Source: Simmondsia chinensis
Lineage: Eukaryota > Streptophyta > Magnoliopsida > Caryophyllales > Simmondsiaceae
Direction of reading: 5' to 3'
DNA: 64,000 nucleotides
Assembly: GCA_018398585.1 (NCBI GenBank)
Contig: JAGTTD010000010.1
Location: forward strand, 26,886,638-26,950,637
The position numbers and the translations under genes are program-made. Below the pieces are notes generated by a model. It was given only the letters and a program-made list of their open reading frames with translations. It was not told where the DNA came from and made no database searches. Shown here in pieces: positions 11,594-20,508 of the stretch. How positions within the stretch are numbered: the first letter of the stretch is position 1; every line of letters begins with the position of its first letter.

Positions 11594-13113
11594 TTATTTA
11601 CCAGTAGGCTTGACCGATCTCCTCTCGCTACTCTCGGGTGACATATCCTTTAGGAATTTTTGCAGTTCCGGCTTAACTTGTTCTTTAAACCTGCACTTTT
11701 GGGTTTTCCGGCTCTTCATTGATGACACAATGTTAGTGGTTTGTTGTTCAGCCATCACCTTCCCCCTTTCCTCCCCTGCCTTACTAGACTTTACCATACT
11801 CAGCACCTGGATATTTCTTGAAAAAATCTCATCAACATGGATGAAAGGGCTCGGAATATGTTCGGTATTCAGGCCCTTAGGACCCATAGTTATTATCCCT
11901 TACGGCGTCCCAAGCTTGGATTTTAGAACATCCCAAAGACCTAGTTGATTTGTCAAGAGCCTACCTAGGCTAGGGTTAGGCAGGAGGAAGAAGAGCTTTC
12001 GGGGCCGATGATCGTGGGCTTAACATGGGAGAGGGAAGTAGAAGGATCGGACGTGGGAAAAAGTAATCTGGGCCCATGTATCTATAACCTGACCATCAAT
12101 GTGAAAAATAAATTGACTCACACCAGTTGGCCACGCATCACGTTAACAATAACCAACCTTGAATGGAGCCTTAACGAGACCCCACAATCTTTCATACCAC
12201 CCACCAATTTCTTATGTAAGAGGATATTAGCTAAAGGAAGTGATCTTGGAGTGATGCAAGCTCTGATGTCTGAATCATGCTGAGAAGCTGTAGCCTGCTC
12301 CTTGGAAAGTTTAATAGAGGCAACGAGGGCATGGAGGGTAATTTAGGATCATTTCAGAGTTACCTTCCTTAAATAATATCCAACGAGAACCCCTGTGAAG
12401 CACACTTCTACTACTTGTTGGATTGTTGATGGGAAACATGTGTCAATAAGAACCCTTACAATGACAATGCATCTCATTGCAGAAGTCTTGGCATCTACTC
12501 AAATACATTTGCCCTAGATTTTAGCAAAAACTGTGAAGCATTCTTTCGACCAGCACTAGACTAGCAACCCATGGATCTCAATCCAAACTCTTTGACTTAA
12601 GGAATCAAGGGCTTGACCTCGAGACACGTCCTTGAATTTGTCGAGCAGCAATGGCTTATGGGGCTTGAGGTATGAAGTCAAAGGCTCAACAGAGTTGCAA
12701 GTCAGGATGAATGTATTTGAGCTTAATCCTTTAAGGATTGAACCTTGAAAATTATTCTCTGTAATGAACGTGAGGACATTATCGAGGGTACCATCTTCAA
12801 AAGAATGTGTAGTTATTGATCTGGTCAGCCAAGCTTCCACACTCTTGTCGGTATTAGTCACTACGATCTTTGGATAGTTCAGACAAATGACATCCCTGAT
12901 TTGAGACCTTGGAGCAGCATCCACCTAAACATGATTGGGCCCTAATGCACCAAAACCTCCAACTCCATCATATTTAGGAACCTGCGAGTTGGACCAATCC
13001 CAATTATATGTAGGGCTAAACCTTCCATTCTTCTTAGCCCATTGCACTCTGATTCTAAAGCCCGCAACCTATCTATTGTTCATGCTATCAATATCCCTAG
13101 CAACTTCACTTCA
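11594..13113 (-). pseudogene. LINE ORF1, C-terminal part (DUF4283-like)
   Basis: Continues the RRM frame from across the Copia. At 13100-12930 it reads RDIDSMNNR, stop, VAGFRIRVQWAKKNGR, the end of the RRM plus linker. From 12924 to 12556 it is open for 122 codons, with NTDKSVEAWLTRSI, FITENNFQGSILKG and SLSQRVWIEIHGLLV; the last motif is typical of DUF4283-type ORF1 proteins. After several stops the C-terminal tail is open at 11887-11594 with a basic stretch (MKSRKTQKCRFKEQ). Role: binds element RNA. Disrupted. Confidence 0.6.
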
Positions 13114-13118
13114 TAAGC
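13114..13118. repeat. Target-site duplication TAAGC (left)
   Basis: TAAGC directly left of the left LTR; the same five bases follow the right LTR at 18144-18148. Confidence 0.9.
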
Positions 13119-13604
13119 TGTGCGGAAATAAATAATTCTCTCGGTATGCAATCGAATCAAATACCACGACAATACGAGAAATAAATAGACTAAAAGAGAC
13201 AAGAAACAAATGACAAAATGATTTACGTGGAAACCCCTTTACAATCAAAAGGGGAGGAAACCACGGGTGAAAATCGGAGCTTTTATTATTGAATTGAAAA
13301 GAAAAATTTACAATCACTCATTTTCTCTCTCTCTCTCTCTCTCAAATTGTATTGGCGGCGCCGCTGGGGAAAATACCTCATGTGAATTGGATTAGCTTTG
13401 ACGTAAACCCTACGTCCATATATATAGTCACGTGGGAAATGCAGTTCTCGATCGATCGGGGGGTCCCGATCGATCAGCGAGCTCACTGCAAGCGTCCTTC
13501 TTTTACATAACTTTCCCGATCGATCGATCTTCACCCGATCGATCGGGCTCCTCATGGCATCCCTATTAAAAATACCAAGTATATTTTGAGACATTTTCCT
13601 AACA
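13119..13604 (-). repeat. Copia 3' LTR (486 bp)
   Basis: TG...CA ends. It contains, read on minus, several CGATCGATCG palindromes, a CACGTG box (13429-13434), a TATA-like TATATATA (about 13418-13427), TACGTCA-type motifs, and a GA run. It is about 30 bp longer than its partner, mostly through extra CGATCGATC units near 13515-13550. The worn polypurine tract AAGTTGGAGAT lies just inside (13605 onward). Confidence 0.9.
13417..13434 (-). promoter_or_regulatory. Copia LTR promoter: G-box and TATA
   Basis: On the minus strand CACGTG is followed directly by ACTATATATATGG. G-boxes bind bZIP and bHLH factors. In the other LTR the box is worn to CACGCG while the TATA (17975-17984) is kept, so this copy is the stronger candidate promoter. 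Confidence 0.5.
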
Positions 13605-13969
13605 AATCTCCAACTTGGCTCAAAATTAACATCAACAATAAAACAACTCCACATTCTCCACAAATGCCCCCTCAACTGGGGCTAACACACATCAAATGGA
13701 AAGACCTACCAAATTCGAGCAATGCTCGAATTTGCGCCCTGGTAGAACCTTAGTGAACATGTCAGCTGGATTGTCCTTAGTCCAAATCTTTTCAACTCCA
13801 CCTTCCGCTCGTCAATCAGATCTCTGATAAAATGATGCTTCACATCTATATGCTTCGTTTTGTCATGATGTGACATCTGATCCTTCGCAAGGTGAATGGC
13901 GGACTGACTATCACAGTAGACTCTAACTGTGCCCCGCTCAACACTGATTTCACTGATCAGACCTCTCAG

Positions 13970-16258
13970 CTAAACTACTTCTTTGAATGCTTCTGTCACT
14001 GTCACATACTCGGCCTCGGTAGAAGACTGTGCTGTAACAGGCTGTAAACACGCTCTCCAACTGATAGATGTGTCACCTAAACAAAACACATACCCTGATG
14101 TGGACTTCCTCTTATCGAGGTCTCCACCATAATTAGAATCTACATACCCAACCAAGCAACACTTGCTTTCCCATATTCCAAACAAATATCAGAAGTTCCA
14201 CGAAGATACCTGAGAATCCACTTCACTGCATGCCAATGTTCTCTACCTGGATTCGCCATGTGCCTACTAACTCTGCTCACTGCAAAAGCAATATCTGGAT
14301 ATGTGCAAACCATTGCATACATAATACTACCCACTGCACTAGAATAGGGAATCTGAGACATGTACCTGACATCCTCCTCTGTTTGAGGCGAATCTAATGC
14401 TGAAAGTCTGAAGTGAGCTGCTAAGGGCGTGCTAACTGGGTTAGCATCCTTCATATGAAACCTGTCTAACACCTTCTCAATATACTTCTCCTGAGACAAG
14501 TATAATTTTTCGGCTTTTCAGTCTCTACGAATTTCCATGCCTAAGATCTTCTTAGCTGCTCCAAGATCTTTCATCTCAAACTCACTCTTCAACATAGATT
14601 TCAAGTCATCAACATCCTTCATGTCTCATGCTGTAATCAACATATCATCAAAGTACAAAAGCAAATAAACAAAGCCTGAATCAGTCTTTCTGAAGTACAC
14701 ACAGCTGTCGTACTTACTCATGATGTACCCATGACCTGTCATGAACTGATCAAATCTCCTATACCACTGCCTAGGAGACTATTTCAAGCCATATAAGGAC
14801 CTATTAAGCAAACATACATGATCTTCCTTTCCTTCTATAATGAAGCCCTCGGGCTGATGCACATAGATACTCTCTTCTAGTACACCATGCAAAAATACAA
14901 TCTTTACATCTAACTGCTCAAGCTCTAAGTCATGCATAGCAACTAAAGACAAAAGCGCACGAATCGAAGTATGTCTAACTACAGGTGAGAATATATCATG
15001 AAAATCAACACCTTGTACCTGACTGTAGCCTTTAGCTACCAAACGTGCCTTGTGTCTTGCATCTTCAACTCCAGGAATGCCCTCTTTTCTTTTGAAGACC
15101 CATTTGCAACCTATCAGTCTTTTCCTGTTTGAGGCTTCACCAGTTCCCATGTCTGGTTCTTATGAAGAGACTGCATCTCTTCATTCATAGCAACGAGCCA
15201 CTTCTCAGCATTTGATTTTGATACAACCTTTGAATACGAAGTCGGCTCACTGTCATCTAAAGACTTGGCAATAGTGAGGGCATAAGCAATCATCTCCTCA
15301 TACCCATATCTCTCTGGAGGCCTGATCTGTCGCCTCGGTCTACCACCAGCTATAGTATTATTCTCCACTTGCTGACCTGTTTCTGCATTATCAATAACAA
15401 CATCAGAAACTCGTACCTGAGGTGCTGAAATACTCTATAGCTGAACGACCTGCTGATTTGACTGTATCTCTGTAACATCAGGTGTCTCAACCTGAACTGT
15501 ATCAGTGTCAATAGAGGGTGTGTGTGGCGGATGTAGTAGAGCAGACTCATTGAAGGTAACATCTCTACTAGTCAGAAACTTCTGAGCACTGGGATCCCAC
15601 AATCTATATCCCTTCACACCTGACGAATAACCAAGAAAGATGCATTTCTTGGCCCTAGGCTCCAGCTTTCTATCATTAACATGTGCATATGCAGGACAAC
15701 CAAATACTTTAATCAACGAATAATCAGAAGTAGAACCAGACCATACCTCCTCAGGTGTCTTCATCTGCAATGACGAATGCGGTGTCTTGTTCACAAGATA
15801 GCAAGCCATGCTAACTGCTTCTACCCACCATTCTCTTTTCAAGTCTACATTTGAAAGCATACATCGAGCCTTCTCAAGTAACGTCCTGTTCAATCTTTCA
15901 GCCACTCCATTTTGCTGAGGTCGACCTGTACATGTCTTGTGTCTGACTATACCCTGATCTTCACAAAATCGAGTGAAGTCACCTTCAACAAACTCAAGAC
16001 CATTATTAGTCCTCAACCTTTTTATCGGCTTCTTGTCTGTTTTTTAAGAAGAATCTTCCATTTCTTGAAGATATCATGCACTTCGTTTTTCTGCTTTAGA
16101 AAATAGACCTAAACTTTACGTGAATAATCATTAGTAAACCTTAGAAGATACATGGACCCACCTTTAGAAGCCACTCTGGAAGGTCCCCACAGATCAGAAT
16201 GTATGTAATCTAACGTTCCCTTCGTCTGATGCACTGCTGACTTGAAGGTGGCTCTTTT
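13970..16258 (-). pseudogene. Copia pol: integrase, RT, RNase H
   Basis: Integrase (about 16258-15435) retains the GRPQQNGVAERLNRTLLEKA block with its Glu, but the second catalytic Asp is Asn (RTNNGLEF). RT spans 15150-14140: [27 protein letters not shown] and a palm motif YFDDML. RNase H (14185-13970) keeps SSTEAEYVTVTEA but has DSNYGGD where the family has DSDYAGD. Stops fall after LYGLK, in LITA-stop-DMKD and at RRD-stop-KAE, among others. It cannot make an active polyprotein. Confidence 0.9.
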
Positions 16259-16840
16259 CTACTTCCCATACACACAGTGCTCACAGAATTCCATTAGTCC
16301 TATTGACTGACCACAAAGCAGTCCCCTTTTACTCAACTCAAATAATGCCTTATCACTAATATGACCCATTCTCATGTACCACAGTCTTGTGATCTCTGCA
16401 TCTGTCATAGTAGATGTGAAAACAGCAACTGAACCTGTCACGGTTGTACCTGCAAGCTCATACAAAGTACCAACCCTATTTCCTTTCATCACAACTAAAG
16501 CACCCTTATTGACCCACATAACTCCACATTCAGCAGTGTACTTATACCCACTAGACTCAAGGGTACCTAGAGAAATCAAATTCTTCTTTAACTCCGGGAC
16601 ATGACGTACATCACTCAAGTTTCTAATAGCCCCATCAAACATTCTCACACGAATTGTCCCAATCCCGACTACCTTGCAAGCAGCGTCGTTACCCATCAAA
16701 ACAACTCTGCCTTGTATAGACTTATACGTGGAGAACCAGTCTCTATTTGGACTAACGTGATATGAACAACCCAAATCCATGACCCACTTATCCTTGGGCC
16801 TGGACTGAGAATTAGTAACTAATAGAAACTCTCCTTCACT
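16259..16840 (-). pseudogene. Copia protease and GAG-pre-integrase region
   Basis: Begins with KDKWVMDLGCSYHVSPNRDW. The aspartic protease motif is normally DSG; here it is DLG (Ser to Leu, a C-to-T change on the sense strand). The GAG-pre-integrase segment is intact in frame to HCVYGK at 16259, where a stop follows. Histidines and cysteines of the zinc-binding HHCC start (MGHISDKALFELSKRG...EFCEHC) are visible. Confidence 0.85.
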
Positions 16841-16848
16841 ATCATCCT

Positions 16849-17661
16849 CTACAACACTAGCCTCAGCGCACTTATCTTTGCCCTACCCCTGTTACCTTCT
16901 TTCAATTTATTCTTATATTTGTAACAGTCTTTCTTTATGTGCCCTTTCTTGTGATAGTAATGGCACGACAGGTTCTTATGTCTAGATTTAGACCTAGATG
17001 TTTTCCCACCATTGGATCCCCTATGTTCTGGTCTACCTCTCACATGCAAACCACTACCTGAGTCATTCACCGAGTCAGATAACTCCCTATCTACCCATTC
17101 TTTAATTATAAGGTTTCTTTCCACCTCATCAACAGTAATGGTCGGCCTACCTCCGTATATCATGCTTTCTACAAAGCCCTTATACGAATTAGAGAGCGAA
17201 CACAGTAATAACATAGCTTGATCCTCGTCCTTAGGGATATCATCCAATTTCTTTAATTCTTGTATAATAGAGGTAAACTCGCTAAGATGGTTTTTAAGAG
17301 ATGTACCTTCTGTCATACGGAAAGTGAATAACTGTCGCTTCACTACGAGTTTGTTTGAGACTGACTTGTGGCAAAACATGTCTAATAATTTCTCCTATAA
17401 CTCCTTAGCTGTGTCCATCTCCAAAACCTCTGACAGAACATCATCAGCCAAACACATCTGTATCGCCGTGAAAGCCTTATCATCCATCTCTTCCCATTGT
17501 GCCTCGGTCGTAGTCTCGGGTTTCTTCTCTTTCCCCTCCAGTGCTTTCTTCAAGCCGTTCTGAGTCAAGAGTCCTTTCACATGGACTTGCCATAAGCTGA
17601 AGCTTCCTTGACCATTGAACTTCTCTACCTCGGTCTTAATACCTGATACCATTGTATCAAT
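16849..17661 (-). pseudogene. Copia gag pseudogene
   Basis: Starts MVSGIKTEVEKFNGQGSFSL near 17652. TAG at 17395-17397 replaces the Trp of KELWEK. The rest is open from 17379 to about 16880 with the UBN2 gag pattern and SRSKSRHKNLSC, then frameshifts before ASVVEDD. The zinc knuckle reads C-H-Y-Y-X4-H-X4-C, so the second cysteine is Tyr. The related copy at 493-1170 has lost a different cysteine of the same knuckle. Confidence 0.85.
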
Positions 17662-17671
17662 TCAAATAACC

Positions 17672-17688
17672 AGGCTCTAATATCAATT
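17672..17688 (-). other. Copia primer binding site, worn
   Basis: AGGCTCTAATATCAATT on plus is AATTGATATTAGAGCCT on minus, comparable with the tRNA-Met complement TGGTATCAGAGCC; it lies directly against the 5' LTR. Confidence 0.6.
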
Positions 17689-18143
17689 TGTGCGGAAATA
17701 AATAATTCTTCCGGTATGCAATCGAATCAAATACCACAACAATGCGAGACATAAATGGACTAAAAGAGACAAGAAACAAACGAAACAATGATTTATGTGG
17801 AAACCCCTTTACAATCAAAAGAGTAGAAAACCATGGGCGAAGATCGGAGCTTTTATTATTGAATTGAAAAGAAGAATTACAATCACTCCTTCTCTCTCTC
17901 TCAAATTGTATTTGCGGCGCCGCTGGGGAAAATACCTCATGTGAATTGGATTAGCTTTGACGTAAACCCTACGTCTATATATAGCCGCGTGGGAAACGCG
18001 GTTCTCGATTGATCGGTATTTCACCGATCGATGGACGAGCTCACTGCAGTCGTTCTTCTTTTACGTAACTTTCCCGATCGATCGGGCTCCTCACGGCATT
18101 CCAACTAAAAATACCAAGTATATTTTGAGACATTTTACTAACA
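17689..18143 (-). repeat. Copia 5' LTR (455 bp)
   Basis: Partner of 13119-13604. Same TG...CA ends, TATA at 17975-17984, fewer CGATCGATCG units. TSD TAAGC at 18144-18148. Confidence 0.9.
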
Positions 18144-18148
18144 TAAGC

Positions 18149-18340
18149 AAAACCTAACAAAGCCATAAGAGAGATGATTCCTTACTCTTCTCTTTTTAGG
18201 AACAAACACATCATAGATTAACTTGAAGCCACATAAAACAATCTTGAGCCAGGTATTTCTCATTCTCTCTGGTAGCCCATCAACAAAAGTGGAGACCGCC
18301 TCTTTAGAGCCCAACATGTCGGGTAACCCAAAGGAGAAAG
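18149..18340 (-). pseudogene. LINE ORF1, RRM part
   Basis: On minus the frame reads STFVDGLPERMRNTWLKI, LIYDVFVPKKRR and YGFVRF. The last is an RNP1 motif of an RNA recognition motif, cut directly after it by the Copia. The frame resumes at 13113. A possible start Met lies in LPDMLGSKEA near 18320. RRMs at this place bind element RNA in plant LINE ORF1 proteins. Confidence 0.6.
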
Positions 18341-18830
18341 TGGCCGAGTGGCATGCAGGGGTGTAATTTGGGGACTCTATTTAGATAGAGAAAATGGCAG
18401 GGTGATGATTTTGTCAGCGGTTTGGGTTGAGAACTGTCGAGGATGATGGAGGAAGCTCGATGAAGAAGCTAGTGGATTGGTAGAGATAGGTCTGGCAGTG
18501 ATTGAGGCTATTGGGGGTCCAAAGTTGAGGAATGCGTAATCGTCGGAATTTGTGGTGGGGATAGTGATCAGCTGGTGTGATGGTGGAGGAGTAGTGATTG
18601 GAGGTGTTAGTGGAGTTACAACGGCGATGGACGATGGCAAAAATGGCTGTTGGTTTGAGCAGAATTCGAAGACGAGACACCCCAAGCAGCCACTCAAACA
18701 TGAAATTGGGTATGGATCTAAGTTGAGCTTGGCCATGTGGCGCCGTAGCTGAAACAATGGATCTAGGTGACATTCGATGCGCCACCATGCGTGGCTGCGA
18801 AGGATGACCAGAGAGGAGAGAGGACAAACA
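18341..18830 (-). other. Probable LINE 5' leader
   Basis: A minus-strand frame of 137 codons (18827-18414) and an overlapping one of 126 codons have no recognisable domain. Position just upstream of the RRM suggests 5' leader of the LINE, but host sequence cannot be excluded. Confidence 0.3.
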
Positions 18831-19622
18831 TGTATTTTTGGCAGTGATGTGTTTAATTTAGACCATAGATGGATTCAAAATTCTGATATTTGCTTGCATT
18901 GCAGGTAATAACGGCTAAATGTTGATCATTTTTTCTTTTTCTTTTTTTTTTTTTTTAATTTTGTGGGTGAAAAAGAACAGATGGATTCTAGAATACATAC
19001 AGTCTAGCTTCTTTATTCAGGATTTGGAAGGAATCAAAATTATTAGAGAAGGCAATGTAAGAAAGGATGACATGATAAGATTCATCGTATTGGCTACGAG
19101 GAACTTCCCATAACCCTATTAGAACATTACTCTATTGAGCCAAGCAATGATGTAATTGCATATCACATCATGATGGGTTTTGAACTTGTCAAAACCTACA
19201 ACAGTAAGGATCCTTAAAATTACAGAGGATAACAACTAGAAAAGTTCTTTATGCGATGACTATGGGTTTCAACATGATTCAGTTAAAAACAGAAAGCATA
19301 AATGTGGCCAAGGCTAGGCTCTTAATGATAGACTAAGGCCACCTTTGATGATCCAAAATATCATAGTTGACATTAATAATTTTATGCAATGAGAAAGGAT
19401 ATTTGAATCCAACAAAAGCCAACATAGCAACGGCTATGGTTTCAAAGTGAGAGCTCATTATCCGGTCTCCATTTGTTTGGTTTTCTCTGTCAATCCCTCA
19501 ACTAGCACATATTGTGTGTGATAATGATGCTTTGAGAAGGTCATTTCCTTTATAACAGAGTCTAATATTTTTCCAAAAATCGATTTCTTAATAATTTATT
19601 GATTATATACTATTAAATATTA
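18831..19622. other. Spacer, nothing recognised
   Basis: T-rich tract at about 18928-18957. No motif-bearing frame and no repeat ends until the MITE at 19623. Confidence 0.35.
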
Positions 19623-19805
19623 CGAAAATTGTCACTTAGGTATCCTAAAGTTTGAGCATTTATTATTTAGGTATCATGACATTTTAATATACACAATAGA
19701 GTACCCTGAGGCTGTCATGTAAGTACCCTATGATGAAATTTGATGAATTTTGTAAAACTTTGATCAATTTTATAAAAAAAAAATATTAATATAATACATA
19801 TACTA

Positions 19806-19844
<39 letters not shown>

Positions 19845-20203
19845 CTAGTGCCAATATTTTCTTAAAAAGTTTAACAAATTGTGATAAAATATTCATCGAA
19901 TATTGATGTAGACCACTTAAAAATGATCATAATTATGTGTCATTTTCGCATTTTTCGGCAAAAAATATCAAACTCTAATGAAGATACTTATATATTGTTG
20001 GAATCATATTCAATTTTAGCATTTTCTAACAAAAATCTATCGAATTTTTAACAAAAGGGTACGTGATTGATAAAATTTTAAAACTTTGGGGTACCTAAGT
20101 GATAAAATGTCTAAAACTTAAGATGCCTAATTGTATATATTAAAATGTCAGTATAATTAAGTGATAAATACTCAAATCTCAGGGTATCTAAGTGATAGTT
20201 TCC
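19623..20203. mobile_element. Mutator-like MITE (581 bp)
   Basis: Long terminal inverted repeats: CGAAAATTGTCACTTAGGTA at the left pairs with GGAAACTATCACTTAGATAC from the right. Similarity continues for about 90 bp through TTTGAGCATTTAT and GACATTTTAATATA. Flanks are TAAATATTA (19614-19622) and AAAATATTA (20204-20212), a 9-bp duplication with one mismatch, as for MULEs. The inner edges hold repeated GTACCTAAGTGATAAA units. No coding capacity. Confidence 0.75.
19807..19842. repeat. (AT)n microsatellite
   Basis: About 18 AT units inside the MITE. Confidence 0.9.
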
Positions 20204-20508
20204 AAAATATTATCCCAACTTACACAAGCATTTTTGTAAATCATATGTGAAGATGCAGATTTCCTTGTACAACTAGGACGACAGGCCTCTTATCTTCCAT
20301 TTGACAAAAATGCACTTAAGAAACTTTTGCCACCCATCCAATACGCAGCAAAAATCCCACCTTAATCCCAAAACGCTGCGTTTCAACCTTTTACAAGAAA
20401 TCCAAAACTTTATCCAAGCAGGACCCACATCCATTGGTTTATTGGCAACCAAATCCACACAACATGAAACACAATCCAATCCTCTCACCTCTCCCATTGT
20501 GATGTAGC

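Larger units (their letters stand above)
13119..18143 (-). mobile_element. Full-length Copia retrotransposon (5025 bp)
   Basis: LTRs at 17689-18143 (5' on the minus strand) and 13119-13604 (3'). Both start TGTTAG and end CCGCACA on the minus strand, flanked by TAAGC duplications. Internal order on minus is primer site, gag, protease, integrase, RT, RNase H: the Copia order. All coding parts carry nonsense, missense or frameshift lesions, many of them G-to-A on the sense strand. It inserted into the RRM of a LINE ORF1. Confidence 0.95.
11570..18830 (-). mobile_element. LINE-type ORF1 remnant, split by Copia
   Basis: Two minus-strand segments (18830-18149 and 13113-11570) join across the Copia insertion and its TAAGC duplication. 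Together they encode an RRM followed by a DUF4283-like region, the usual ORF1 layout of many plant L1-like elements. The last codon of ORF1 (PTGK, stop) runs at once into an A-tract (T-run at 11580-11597 on plus). No endonuclease or reverse transcriptase ORF2 was found. The 5' end is uncertain. Confidence 0.6.
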
